Below are positions 19,126 to 29,117 of a stretch of DNA of 64,000 bases, piece by piece. The notes under the pieces are model-generated. The model was not told the DNA's origin and searched no databases. It saw only the letters and a program-made list of their open reading frames with translations. Made by a program: the position numbers and the translations under genes. The stretch spans positions 124,001-188,000 of the forward strand of contig NZ_AGIK01000002.1 of assembly GCF_000230675.1 (NCBI RefSeq). Reading direction: 5' to 3'. The DNA comes from Synechococcus sp. WH 8016. Lineage in GTDB: Bacteria; Cyanobacteriota; Cyanobacteriia; PCC-6307; Cyanobiaceae. Every line of letters starts with the position of its first letter. The stretch's first letter is position 1.

Positions 19126-20610
19126 TTAATAATCCCTCAGCCTGACAACAAAAGGAGGCAACATTTTCGAAGCGATATCAACTACTACCATCATGAAACA
19201 TATGAAGGCTAATGGCACTAATGGCTGAGAATAGCGTGGTATAAAATGACTAAACAGTGCATAAAACAGGAAATACCCAATTGGAACAATTGAAACGATC
19301 AACCAAGACTTACGCTTCTCCAAAAAGTACAACAATGGAGAAGCTAGTAAAGCTAAAAATGATAAAATATTCAAAATAACGTCACCCCAACCTTCGGGAC
19401 GAACAGCCCAGATTCCTCTCCACGCCAAAGGGAAAGATATGATCAGATGCTGAAGAGGGTTAGCCAATATTCTTGATAAAGCCTCCCGCTTTCGCAGTGA
19501 GTTTGATAAGTTCATGGACAGGGGCTCGGCTCGCTTTCCACGTATATAAAAAGACCTTACATCCTGATATCGACCTTCATCTAAGGCTTGAGAATCACAA
19601 AGTAATTTTCGATTAAAAACATCAAGAATCTTTCCACATGAATGATCTTGGCTTTCGAGACCCATTATTGGCCCTAACAGATCATCACGAATGGGTTTAG
19701 GAGAAAATGAATAAAAAGCATTTCTAAACTGCAAAGGTGACATCTGATTAAAAACTGAGCGTATCAATAACACATCTCCCCCGCCTCTGGAAATCACAGA
19801 ACGCCCGAATTCAATTCGATTCCGAATAACCCAAGGAGAAACGACAACTGCGAAACCCAAAGAAAACAAAAACAGATTCATGAAAAATTTAGTTCGAGCA
19901 GAAGGCAATAATGTTAGAACAACTGGGATACAAATAACTGCAACATAAGCTCCACTTTGCTTAGTCATCACTAAAAGTCCAAATGAAATCCCTGACATAA
20001 GGATCCAACCTAAACGTAGATTTTTCACCATTACCAGCGCTACAAGAGCTAGAAGTACCATGAAAAAAGCAGCTGGTAGCTCAGTATCTAAAGTATTCAT
20101 CTCACCAGCAATAAACTGCTCATTCACAAGAGCAATTAAAGGGAAAGATATAGTATTTGCCATCCAAGCTGGAGCAACAAGCATTAAAGTCAAAACCCAT
20201 AAACTAATCATTAGTCCCAATGCATAAATTATATTAACCTGCTTAGCGACCAGAAGAAGCTCAGATGGAAACTCATCTTTTCCCGAATAATTCAATAAGT
20301 CAGCATTAAACAAAGAAGCATACTTTAGCTGGAAAGCAAGAATAAAATTGGGAATAGGCTCCCGTCTAAACCCAGCTATAACATCATTTGTGACTCCCTT
20401 CTCACTATAAACACCATGCTTGACTAGATTTAAGCCAGTACGTAAGTTCTGTGAAGCATCATCGCCGATCCCTGATGGATCAATGATCTGAAAGTCTAGA
20501 TGAGCGCAATAAACAATAAAAGAAATAATTAAAAAAAATAAAATCAGATTTAATCTCTTTTTCATCGGCATAATAAAATCTTTAGGACTTGCATCGTCGA
20601 GCCATTTCAT
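19126..20610 (-). CDS. Predicted GT-C-type membrane glycosyltransferase
   Basis: A 494-residue protein with about 11 hydrophobic segments. The first external loop contains IDPSGIGDDASQNLRTG, an acidic pair in the position expected for GT-C enzymes (dolichyl-phosphate-mannose mannosyltransferase/PMT_2 type). The mid part reads GEMNTLDTELPAAFFMVLLALVAL and FGLLVMTKQSGAY, resembling the second half of the PMT_2 domain. The substrate is unknown. It is convergent with the GT2 gene and composition is AT-rich as for its neighbours. Confidence 0.65.
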   Translation of the reverse strand: MKWLDDASPKDFIMPMKKRLNLILFFLIISFIVYCAHLDFQIIDPSGIGDDASQNLRTGLNLVKHGVYSEKGVTNDVIAGFRREPIPNFILAFQLKYASLFNADLLNYSGKDEFPSELLLVAKQVNIIYALGLMISLWVLTLMLVAPAWMANTISFPLIALVNEQFIAGEMNTLDTELPAAFFMVLLALVALVMVKNLRLGWILMSGISFGLLVMTKQSGAYVAVICIPVVLTLLPSARTKFFMNLFLFSLGFAVVVSPWVIRNRIEFGRSVISRGGGDVLLIRSVFNQMSPLQFRNAFYSFSPKPIRDDLLGPIMGLESQDHSCGKILDVFNRKLLCDSQALDEGRYQDVRSFYIRGKRAEPLSMNLSNSLRKREALSRILANPLQHLIISFPLAWRGIWAVRPEGWGDVILNILSFLALLASPLLYFLEKRKSWLIVSIVPIGYFLFYALFSHFIPRYSQPLVPLAFICFMMVVVDIASKMLPPFVVRLRDY

Positions 20611-21511
20611 TATACATTCAGCTGGCTACTGCTAAGACAATCCAGGTAAAAATAAGGCGAGTGCTTCACAAGCTACAGCATCGATCGAGGAAGTATTCGG
20701 TTGGAACTTGAAATTACAAACCAAAACTCAGAAGACTTTTACGAAAAGCAAGAAGCGGTTACAAATAAATAGACCAGAAAACTTATCCCTTCTTCCTAAA
20801 GTTTTTTTTGCCATTGAACCAACCAATTAGTTTACATCAAAACCAAATTCGTTGTACAGGAAGTTAGCCAATGGCTTACATCGAAACTTTCAATTAAGTC
20901 GTCTCTGCGCTGTAGTTGAAGATATATTTTAGACTCCTACCTTATTGAGGGATAGATTGATCCCGCCCAACACCATGCTCGAATAAAGAGCCCAGAAATC
21001 AAAAGACTGAAATAAACATCTGTCATATAAATCCTTTATTTTCTGCTACAACCGATCGCATACACGGCAATATCACCTCGCCCAAAGATCTATCATTGAA
21101 TTAAAACAGGCATCTACCATGACAGCTATCTGCTTCTCCCTGATCATCTGTTCTCTCTATTCATTCAATACAACAGGACATTTAAGAAGCCTTTATAGTG
21201 CCTATTTTTAAATTTCGAACTACATATGTAATCGACAAATTCCCTACAAAATCTTATGTCAAGGCGCTGCTTTCACCATCGCTTTTGAAGGTATAGTCTT
21301 CTTCGCCGAATCCATGAATCACTTGATGGCACTTGGCCTTTATTGGGCTGTTGCAATGAATCCAATTAAATCCCCCCGGGCAGATGCATATCTAAAACGA
21401 GAATGCACTTCGAATCTCCACTGACACTCAAGACTTTACTCTGTTAAATGAAATATTTGCTTATGAATGAGTCCAATTGAAATCATTAAACACTCTTTCT
21501 CTTGGATTTGT
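20611..21511. other. Noncoding AT-rich region with a broken small ORF
   Basis: About 900 bases without an intact gene of normal size. The only structured element I could find is a small membrane-protein-like reading frame at 21119-21424 interrupted by one stop (listed separately). The rest looks like decayed or spacer DNA inside the polysaccharide island. Confidence 0.6.
21119..21424 (+). pseudogene. Possible disrupted small membrane protein
   Basis: Reading from the ATG at 21119 gives 30 residues (MTAICFSLIICSLYSF...), then TAA at 21209-21211, then the same frame stays open to the TGA at 21424. The second part includes AAFTIAFEGIVFFAESMNHL and LYWAVAMNPIKSPRADAYL, so there is a hydrophobic segment on each side of the stop. 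A single-base change could have split a roughly 100-residue protein. It could equally be chance in AT-rich DNA; no family is recognised. Confidence 0.25.
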
Positions 21512-22660
21512 TTAGCGAGAAGTCTCAATCACCTGCCTCAATAAATCTGATACTTGATGTAAATGATGGTCAATGGTGAAGCACTCCTGAACTCTTCTGC
21601 GACCACAACTTCCTAGCCGTGCCGCCAGCTCCGGATCCTCAATCAACCGAGTAATCGCCCTAGCCATAGCAGCCACATCTCCCTCATCCACAAGGAAGCC
21701 GCTCTCGCCCTCTAACACCACCTCTGGAATCCCCGCATGACGAGTCGCAACCACAGGCAAACCACTCAGCTGGGCCTCCATCACGGCCACAGGACTCCCT
21801 TCGCTGTCGCCATCAGATGCCACCAAAGAATGCTGCACAAATCCACGCACATCGCGCATCAGCATTGCAATCTCTTCCTGCGTTCGCAGACCCAAAAAGT
21901 GAACATATTCTTGCAACGCGAGAGACTGAACCAAAGACTTGGCTTCTCCCAGCAAAGGGCCTTCCCCCACCATCCAAAGATGCGGCTGCTCCTCCACAGA
22001 CACTCCGGCAGAGTGGATGAGTGAAAAAGCGCGGATCGTATGGAGCGGACCCTTCTTTTCAACGAAACGACCCACGGCAAGGAAGACCGGCGGAGTGTTC
22101 TCCGGAGCACTGCCCTTGAACAAGGCAGTATTTGCTCCAGACGGACTAATGAGCAGACGATCTTGTCGAGCCCCAAGGGTCTCTAGCGTTTGGGCCATTG
22201 GCTTCGACTTCACCACCACACCAGCAGCAATACAAAGCAAACGGCGATACCTGTCACGCAGCAGGCCCAAACGAGCGTGGGCGGAAGCATCCGATCCTCG
22301 GAAATGCACCACCAAAGGCACACCTGTCCAGGAACACGCCTCCATCACTCTTACAGCTTCAAACCCAAACTCCACCATCACCGCTTTGGGGCGATGCTGA
22401 CGAATCAAACCCAAGGTCACGATGGCTGCGGGCCAGCTTGCAAGACGGAACCATCTCAGGCGTGTCAACACCTTACTGATCAAAATCGCCAATCCGTAAG
22501 CCAATCGCCAAGGACTTTTAAGGGGGCGCTCATCACCAAAAAAAGCCGTCAGTTCAAACGGCAAACCCTGAAGATTGGCACGAACAAATGTTTCACTAGC
22601 GGCGCGACGGGTCGGCGCCAAAACCAGCAGCTTGTGCTGAGATGCCGTGGGAGCTGTCAT
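21512..22660 (-). CDS. GT4 glycosyltransferase
   Basis: A 382-residue retaining glycosyltransferase of the GT-B fold. It begins MTAPTASQHKLLVLAPTRR; the C-terminal nucleotide-sugar domain has AVGRFVEKKGPLHTIRAF and the E-x7-E region SEGSPVAVMEA followed by GLPVVATRHAGIPEVV. It would transfer a sugar from a nucleotide donor to a lipid-linked glycan. The ATG at 22660 overlaps the upstream gene's stop by one base (TGATG), so translation is coupled; a longer frame to 22714 exists. It is last in a run of three GT4 genes. Confidence 0.87.
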   Translation of the reverse strand: MTAPTASQHKLLVLAPTRRAASETFVRANLQGLPFELTAFFGDERPLKSPWRLAYGLAILISKVLTRLRWFRLASWPAAIVTLGLIRQHRPKAVMVEFGFEAVRVMEACSWTGVPLVVHFRGSDASAHARLGLLRDRYRRLLCIAAGVVVKSKPMAQTLETLGARQDRLLISPSGANTALFKGSAPENTPPVFLAVGRFVEKKGPLHTIRAFSLIHSAGVSVEEQPHLWMVGEGPLLGEAKSLVQSLALQEYVHFLGLRTQEEIAMLMRDVRGFVQHSLVASDGDSEGSPVAVMEAQLSGLPVVATRHAGIPEVVLEGESGFLVDEGDVAAMARAITRLIEDPELAARLGSCGRRRVQECFTIDHHLHQVSDLLRQVIETSR

Positions 22661-23928
22661 CAGGGGTTGGGTAGTGCTAAAACCGAACGCCAGAGGGGCT
22701 CCACCACACTCCAATCAAGCGAACACAACTTCTCCTTTGAGGCAGCACCTTGACGCTCGCGCAGAGGCAAATCCAACATCAGCTTCTCGAGCGCCTTAGA
22801 AAAAGCGCGCCAGTCATCCCGTGGGACCACAAAGCCGTGCTCTCCATGGGTCACCATTTCCAGGGGGCCTGGCGACGCGTCACTCACCACCGAAGGCAGA
22901 CCAGCCGCCATCGCCTCAAGCAGCGCATTAGGCATACCTTCAAACCGTGATGGAAGGGCGAAAATCGCAGCTTGCTGCATAAACGTAAGTGGATCGGTGC
23001 GGAAGCCAGCAAAGCTGACCACCTCAGCAATACCCAGAGAGAGAGCCTGATTCTCCAAGGCTGTTCGTTCTGGGCCATCGCCCACCAATGTGATGCTCCA
23101 TCCGTTGCGGCAGTGCAAGGGCAAGGCGGCAAACGCCTGCAAAAGCACATCCAATCCTTTCTGAGGAACCAAACGAGCAACTGCCAAAATCTGGAGTGTT
23201 CGTTCTGGTGTTGGCCCATCACTAGATCGAGATAACGATGCGGGCAGAGGATTGGGGAGCAATTCCAGGCGTTGCCAGTCGCCCATGGAGCGAAGAGCCT
23301 CAATCACTCCCTTGGTATTGGCCGTCACCACATCAGCTCGCCGGTAGTACACCTTGCGAAAGCGACTCCAAAGACGCTCAAGGGTCTGCCTATGTGGATC
23401 ATTGCGCTCAGAAACCACCAAATGCACGGGCTGATCCCAAACAGCAGCGCAACAAAGAATATTAGTTTTAGTGAGCAGAGCTAAGACCCGTTTTGGACGC
23501 TTCTCCACAATCTCCTGGCGCAAACGCTTGGAGCGATATCCCGCCAGCCATGGCATCCCTAGACGCAGCAATTGGCTTGCCCAATTATCACTATCCGGAT
23601 GCATTTGATGCTCAATCAACGGCCACGATGCTGCAATCGCTAAAAGGAAAAAGATCCTTAGAAGCTTGAGAACTTGGGCCAAAACAAATCTTCGACTGCG
23701 CGCTTTCAACGATCGATTCGAGACGTCGCGAAACCAAGGATGAATATCTGGTTCAAGATCAAACACCTCCACACCTGAGGGGATTTTCTGCTTGATGGGA
23801 TGGCTATGTCGAAGGGACAACACACGAACGCGAAACCCCTGAGAAACAAAATGCTCAGCAGCTAGCAGACCAACCTTCTGTGCACCTCCGGCGCCGAGAT
23901 GAGGAAGTACAACCCAGAGATCATCCAT
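22660..23928 (-). CDS. GT4 glycosyltransferase
   Basis: A 422-residue GT-B enzyme starting MDDLWVVLPHLGAGGAQKV, the glycine-rich N-terminal loop typical of group 1 transferases. The donor domain shows AVARLVPQKGLDVLLQAF and the E-x7-E signature FEGMPNALLEAMAAGLPSVV. The sugar specificity cannot be read from sequence. It overlaps the upstream GT4 gene by eight bases and the downstream one by one base, so the three are one transcription unit. Confidence 0.88.
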   Translation of the reverse strand: MDDLWVVLPHLGAGGAQKVGLLAAEHFVSQGFRVRVLSLRHSHPIKQKIPSGVEVFDLEPDIHPWFRDVSNRSLKARSRRFVLAQVLKLLRIFFLLAIAASWPLIEHQMHPDSDNWASQLLRLGMPWLAGYRSKRLRQEIVEKRPKRVLALLTKTNILCCAAVWDQPVHLVVSERNDPHRQTLERLWSRFRKVYYRRADVVTANTKGVIEALRSMGDWQRLELLPNPLPASLSRSSDGPTPERTLQILAVARLVPQKGLDVLLQAFAALPLHCRNGWSITLVGDGPERTALENQALSLGIAEVVSFAGFRTDPLTFMQQAAIFALPSRFEGMPNALLEAMAAGLPSVVSDASPGPLEMVTHGEHGFVVPRDDWRAFSKALEKLMLDLPLRERQGAASKEKLCSLDWSVVEPLWRSVLALPNP

Positions 23929-25069
23929 GGCTCAGCGGTCGCAGAGCCTCTAGAAAATCATGCCGGAGACGTTCAGAGGAAAACCTTTCACGCACCGCTA
24001 TTGCTTCACGACCCAGTGCCATGCACCGCCGAGGATCATTCAGTAGTTCTCGGATAGCCATGACCCAATCGTCGCTGGTTGCATCTTCGGGCAACAACAG
24101 ACCATTAACCTCGTGTTGGATTAATTCAGCAGGACCCGTCAAGCAGTCGCTAGCGACACAAGCACACCCTGCAGCCATCGCCTCAAGCAGCACGTTTGGG
24201 AAACCTTCAAAACGAGATGGCAGAACAAACACAGTGGTCCGTGAATACCAGCGTGACATGTTTCCAACTGTTCCCGGGAGCAAGAAGCGTTGCTGAAGGT
24301 TCGGATCGTCTCCCAACAGCCCCCGCAACCAGCCTTGCTGATCGCGACCGTGATAGATCCCTTGGGATACACCAGGCAGAGCCAAGTGAAGGGTGGGGTG
24401 TTCTCCAGCCAACGTCTTGAAGACGGGCATCAGCTTGTCAAAACCTTTCTGCATCGCTTTGGTGCCAACTCCCATAAGTAAGGGAGCATCGGCATCAATC
24501 CAGTGATCAGGATCGACACGAGGCTCACGATCAGGGAAAGGCCAAGCTACGGGGTTCGGCAGAAGCAGCTGACGACGCACACCACAGTGATCACGCAACC
24601 ACAAGCCGGTGATCTTTGTTTGCACTAAATGAAGGTCTGCCCAGGGGTAGGTCAGACGCCGCAACCAGCGCCACGGCAAAAGCGGTGGTTTAGCGGGGGG
24701 ATAATTCCGTTCAGACACAATGCAACGAATCTGCAAGCCGAAACAGGCCAAAAGCAGCTTCACCGACGGAAGCGTGGTCACACCAACCGCTAGATGACAT
24801 CTCTGTTGCCGTAGAAGCTGGCGTAGCTGATAAACCCTCAGGGGAAAAGCAACCCACCCAAGCCGATCCAATGCAGCAGGCAAAAGAGGCTCAAAACAAC
24901 GGCGCACTCCTTGAGGTAATGGATAGACATCAAGATCAGCCGTCTGACGTGTAATCACTACCACGTCCCACCCAGCTTCCCTGCACCAAGCTGCCCAACG
25001 CAAAAGGACTCTTTCCGCCCCTCCCAGCTTGAGCGAGTCGATGCTAAAAGCGATTCGAATCGATTCCAT
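23921..25069 (-). CDS. GT4 glycosyltransferase
   Basis: A 382-residue group 1 glycosyltransferase. The N-terminus IAFSIDSLKLGGAERVLL has the GGAE loop common to this family. The donor domain has LPSRFEGFPNVLLEAMAAG with the E-x7-E pair and then GCACVASDCLTGPAELI. It resembles its downstream neighbour in several motifs (RFEG-PN-LLEAMAAG; V-SD-GP-E), so the two may be old paralogues (inference). First gene of the three-gene GT4 operon. Confidence 0.88.
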   Translation of the reverse strand: MESIRIAFSIDSLKLGGAERVLLRWAAWCREAGWDVVVITRQTADLDVYPLPQGVRRCFEPLLPAALDRLGWVAFPLRVYQLRQLLRQQRCHLAVGVTTLPSVKLLLACFGLQIRCIVSERNYPPAKPPLLPWRWLRRLTYPWADLHLVQTKITGLWLRDHCGVRRQLLLPNPVAWPFPDREPRVDPDHWIDADAPLLMGVGTKAMQKGFDKLMPVFKTLAGEHPTLHLALPGVSQGIYHGRDQQGWLRGLLGDDPNLQQRFLLPGTVGNMSRWYSRTTVFVLPSRFEGFPNVLLEAMAAGCACVASDCLTGPAELIQHEVNGLLLPEDATSDDWVMAIRELLNDPRRCMALGREAIAVRERFSSERLRHDFLEALRPLSHG

Positions 25070-25529
25070 TAGTAGAACTCTAATGGGCGAAGTAAACTAA
25101 AATACAATTTTTATTTAAAAGCTGTCTAGACAATCCAGCGGCAAAGGAAAATCATGCAGACCAAACAGTTGCTCTAACCCTAGGCTACACAAAAGCATCA
25201 AGCAATCATCTCATTTCCTTGAGACTCCTTGACAAAAGCAAAATTTTTTAATTTTTTTGGCGAAAAAAATAGTTTGAACACCCTTGTCTAACAAATCTTC
25301 GCAGAAATGAATGCAACAATTTCCCTACCGTGACTCACCTCTTGAAGGGAGTCGCTCTTCGTCAACGCACAAAAAATGAAACCCGTTGATCATGGTAACG
25401 CCCGAATTATTATTCAAATTGATTAAAAATCAGAGAAAGTTAATTTCCTAGATAGTATCAGTTAGAAGATTAACACCCACTGATACAATTTATGATCAAT
25501 GTACAGGCAGCAACCACTCCCATCTCGCC
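25070..25529. other. Noncoding AT-rich gap
   Basis: No gene recognised between the GT4 operon and the next glycosyltransferase. It includes a T- and A-rich stretch around 25245-25275. Presumably it holds the promoter of the operon starting at 25069, but no clear elements were found. Confidence 0.5.
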
Positions 25530-26711
25530 TCAAATCCCCTCAGATCCCTTCAGATCCCTTAATACCCTGAGCATCCTTCGGGTCCGAGCAGGATAAGTAT
25601 ATTCAGCAGCCAAAGCCAGACGTAAAGCCAAATCAGGCCCTTTATTCAGCAAGGAGAACGACAAGGCCTTAGAAAAATCTTTTTCATTGGGCTGACATAA
25701 AAATGCAACGTGACCGAATTGCCCAAGCGCATCGATATCAGTAGCAACGACTGGAAGGCCTGCAGACAAATACTCAAAAAATTTCATTGGAAACATAGCT
25801 TGGGTATAAGGATTGAGCTTTAACGGCAACCAGCCACAAGAAAAGCCTGCACAATAATTAGGAAGATCACCGTATGGACGCTGCCCAAGTAAATGAACAT
25901 TTGGCTCGATATCCAAAAGTGTTGTATCCGTATATGGTTCGCCCTCACCTGTCGGACCGATAAACACAAACTGCCATGAACGATGAGCACGAGCGACAGC
26001 AGCAATCAAAGCAAAGTCCAGCTTATAGTTGCTTACAGCACCAATAAAACCAATCCGTGGCTCTGGAATTGATGCAATATCTGCTGGAATAGAGCTCAGC
26101 GACAAAGACATTGCTTTAGAAAAGTGAGCCTGGTCAGCAACATTAGGGTCAAAGCGAATATGCCGCGAATAGGGAGCCAACTTTCTCTTCAATGCGGGAG
26201 AGGTTACAAAAACCTGGTCAACTTCTCCGCAAAGTCGGCGCTCCTGCGATTCAATCAATTCGCGAGGCATACATGGCTGTTCCTGAACAGCATCCACAGC
26301 ATGATAGATCTTGAGAGAGAATGATCGAAGATTAAGGAAGGATGCCGTTAAGGGGTTGTAAGTCCACAGCCAAGGCTTACGAAATCTGAGAAAGCGCAAA
26401 GCAAGCCAAAGACCAAAAGTTAAACTTAATTTATTAATCAAAATCACAAAGCTTCCGGATCCACCAGGAATAACCAATGGCGACCAAACCCAAAGGTTTT
26501 GCCTGACGCGCCGAGGAGGGCACAACCCACGCCACAAACGTTTAATAATGCGTTTTAAATCACGTCCCGTGGCCCTAGCCGGCCTTAATCCCAATGAATC
26601 CAAATAAAGAACACGAAATCCAGTATCCGCAATTGAAATAGCAACATGTTGCTTATTCGTCCAAATAGGGTGCTCCCAATCTGCAGTAGCCAGTACAACA
26701 ACGTCAGCCAT
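25530..26711 (-). CDS. Glycosyltransferase, GT-B/group 1-like
   Basis: A 393-residue protein with a GT-B layout. The N-terminus (DVVVLATADWEHPIWTNKQH) resembles TuaH-like sugar transferases; the donor half has IGFIGAVSNYKLDFALIAAV, FIGPTGEGEP and FEYLSAGLPVVATDIDALG. It likely adds a sugar to a cell-surface glycan. The last codons and following bases form a 10-base tandem repeat (CAGATCCCTT-like on the plus strand), so the C-terminus may vary between strains. It lies eight bases downstream of the ABC exporter gene, so the two are probably co-transcribed. Confidence 0.8.
   Translation of the reverse strand: MADVVVLATADWEHPIWTNKQHVAISIADTGFRVLYLDSLGLRPARATGRDLKRIIKRLWRGLCPPRRVRQNLWVWSPLVIPGGSGSFVILINKLSLTFGLWLALRFLRFRKPWLWTYNPLTASFLNLRSFSLKIYHAVDAVQEQPCMPRELIESQERRLCGEVDQVFVTSPALKRKLAPYSRHIRFDPNVADQAHFSKAMSLSLSSIPADIASIPEPRIGFIGAVSNYKLDFALIAAVARAHRSWQFVFIGPTGEGEPYTDTTLLDIEPNVHLLGQRPYGDLPNYCAGFSCGWLPLKLNPYTQAMFPMKFFEYLSAGLPVVATDIDALGQFGHVAFLCQPNEKDFSKALSFSLLNKGPDLALRLALAAEYTYPARTRRMLRVLRDLKGSEGI
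25531..25560. repeat. Short tandem repeat, about 10-base unit
   Basis: Three consecutive units (CAAATCCCCT, CAGATCCCTT, CAGATCCCTT) cover the end of the glycosyltransferase coding sequence. The two right-hand copies are identical and the left one differs at two positions. A 10-base unit change would shift the frame of the C-terminus. Confidence 0.6.
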
Positions 26712-26719
26712 AACTAAAT

Positions 26720-28609
26720 TTAAAGATCCTGCAGCTCAACCAATTCTCGAAAACTAGATGAACGGTTTTGCAGCTGTTCATAATTACCATAAGCAACTAC
26801 CTTTCCATGATTAAACTCATAAATACGATCACAATAACGAATAGTAGAAAGACGATGTGCAATGACAATTGTTGTACAACGTCGGCCAATAAGCTCGAGG
26901 GCTTCCATTACCTCACTCTCCGTTTTATTGTCTAAGGCACTAGTCGCTTCGTCTAATACAAGCACCTGAGCTTGCTTATAAAAAGCTCTCGCCAATGACA
27001 AGCGCTGACGCTGACCACCAGAAAGGAGCATTCCATCTTCTCCAATTTTGGTGAAAGCGCCATACGGAAGCTCCGAAACAAACTCTGCAAGCTGAGCCAT
27101 CTCTAAACATTCCCAAAGCCGATCCTCATTAATATCGTCATCGTCAACACCAAATGCAACATTTCCACGCACACTTGCATCAAGCAGCTTTATGTTTTGA
27201 GGGACAAAAGCACAACATTTCTGCCATGCTTGCAGTTCGTTTCTTTGCAAAGAAACTCCATCGAGAAGTAATTCACCTTCCACTGGAGTTAACAATCCAA
27301 GCATAATATGAGCCGCTGTTGTTTTCCCCCCTCCCGTACTACCTACCAATGCAACCCGGGCACCCACTGGAACAGTGACGTCAACATCACTTAATGCCAT
27401 GCCCGAAGATTCATTATAGCTGTACGATACATTGCTAAGCTTAATTGTATGGCGAGGCATGATTCCCGCAGGCGTTACTGGTAGTTCTGACTGAAAGGCA
27501 TAACGGACAGGCGCTAATTCCAACAAACTCAATGCATCTTCAAGGTCTGGAAGAGATCCTCGTAATTTATTAACTGATTTCGAAACAGATTGCATTGGAG
27601 CAGCAAGTCTCAAGGACGCAAATACAACACCAATTAAAGCCGGCAAAGCATCGCGAACAGAGTCAGTTCCACCCCCGCTAAGCAAAGGCGGCAATAAACC
27701 CAAACCAAATAGAACAGTTACACCAGCAGGTTCAATGACAAATCGTGGAATGTCAGGAAGTAACTTTAATAATCTATCGTAACGTTTTCCCTGAGTCCCA
27801 ATCGCACCAAAACGATTTATAAAATAATTTTCAGCACCGTGTAAATGAATATCGCGAATTGAGCGCGTTGATTCAATCAATATTTGATTAACTTTACTTT
27901 TGTAAATGTATTGCTGACTTGTCAAAAACCGGAGACGGGGGGAAATAAAGTGTGAAGCTAAAACATACGATATAGTCAAAAGACCAAATACAGCTATCGC
28001 GATCCAACCAAATGCTACAACAACTCCTAAAGCAAGAATACCCGAAGACAGGATATTGCTAACAATGGACAGCATTGGAATAACTATATTATCCGATACT
28101 TTGCTTAGCACGCGATTCAATCTCGTTAACAGTGTAATTGAACTAGTATCCTTATAATAATCATAGCCTTGAAGAATCAGATTACTGTAAACACGATTGC
28201 CAAAAACAGCCCATATATCTGCACTAACTCGAACCTCTATTAATTTAGAGGCAAATTTTAGTGCGGTAGAAATCCAAATCAATGCCAATAAAATTGCAAC
28301 AATCCAAAGCCCACGGTTTAAGGCATCACCCCCAAAAACCCTAATAAATGGAACATTATTGGCCAAGTCTGAACCACTAAAAGAGCCAACAAGCTTTGCC
28401 ACTAAACCTACAAAAACCAAATCTCCAATACCAACAACTATTGAGATCAATAGCAATAGACCTAAAACTCTATGTTGCTGCGAAGGCAGGTAAGCAATAA
28501 GAGCCCTCAACAGGCGAAGCGTTTGACTGCGCCGTAAAGAGGTCCGCTCAAGAAAGGGTCGTTTCAACAAGAGCCCTCTGAGCATCTGTATTAAAGAATA
28601 TAAATCCAT
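26720..28609 (-). CDS. ABC exporter, fused permease-ATPase (MsbA-like)
   Basis: A 629-residue half-transporter. The first 340 residues hold about six membrane helices (ABC type 1 exporter domain). The ATPase domain follows with Walker A GSTGGGKTT, Q-loop FVPQNIKLLD, signature LSGGQRQRLS, Walker B VLVLDEATSALD and the H-loop VIAHRLSTI. It would work as a homodimer to flip or export a lipid-linked oligosaccharide or similar substrate across the inner membrane. Its position among glycosyltransferases suggests glycan export (inference); substrate cannot be told from sequence. Confidence 0.9.
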   Translation of the reverse strand: MDLYSLIQMLRGLLLKRPFLERTSLRRSQTLRLLRALIAYLPSQQHRVLGLLLLISIVVGIGDLVFVGLVAKLVGSFSGSDLANNVPFIRVFGGDALNRGLWIVAILLALIWISTALKFASKLIEVRVSADIWAVFGNRVYSNLILQGYDYYKDTSSITLLTRLNRVLSKVSDNIVIPMLSIVSNILSSGILALGVVVAFGWIAIAVFGLLTISYVLASHFISPRLRFLTSQQYIYKSKVNQILIESTRSIRDIHLHGAENYFINRFGAIGTQGKRYDRLLKLLPDIPRFVIEPAGVTVLFGLGLLPPLLSGGGTDSVRDALPALIGVVFASLRLAAPMQSVSKSVNKLRGSLPDLEDALSLLELAPVRYAFQSELPVTPAGIMPRHTIKLSNVSYSYNESSGMALSDVDVTVPVGARVALVGSTGGGKTTAAHIMLGLLTPVEGELLLDGVSLQRNELQAWQKCCAFVPQNIKLLDASVRGNVAFGVDDDDINEDRLWECLEMAQLAEFVSELPYGAFTKIGEDGMLLSGGQRQRLSLARAFYKQAQVLVLDEATSALDNKTESEVMEALELIGRRCTTIVIAHRLSTIRYCDRIYEFNHGKVVAYGNYEQLQNRSSSFRELVELQDL

Positions 28610-29117
28610 TAGCCCTCCGCCACATCCCGAGGATGTGTCAGCCGGACAACCGATTGACCACCAAAATCAAAAATTCTTTGTCAACCATCTCAAGTTTGAG
28701 AAGACCCGATAACAACCTCAACCAGAAAAATCGTAGATTAAACGAATGCCGTCAATCTTTACTGCCAAAAAACACTCCTCTCCATCAATAAACCAGCTTT
28801 CCCGGCTAAAACAAAAGATATTTACACATAGCATGAGCAGCATTCAGCCATTAATCTGTTAGCATTACCCAATAAAAAAGCTTGCCAAAACCGAGGGGAA
28901 ACCTATCAAAACTTGCGGCATCTTCTGCCTGTAACTGCATACTTTAGTGTTTTAGTCTAAGACAGAAGCAGGACAGGCTTAATTAGAGTGCGACATCTGC
29001 CCATCCATTGCAAATCTTTCGGAAATCAATTATCAACTCATATCTAGACCAAGCCCACTAATGGATCCCTCATTTATCATTCAAGCCAAAATCTAACATC
29101 AGTATTTATTTAAATCT
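28610..29117. other. Noncoding gap with one short hairpin
   Basis: About 500 AT-rich bases with no recognisable gene. A perfect seven-base inverted repeat, CACATCC...GGATGTG, lies near 28621-28638, just upstream of the ABC exporter start; it has no T-run, so a regulatory role is as likely as termination. Confidence 0.45.
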
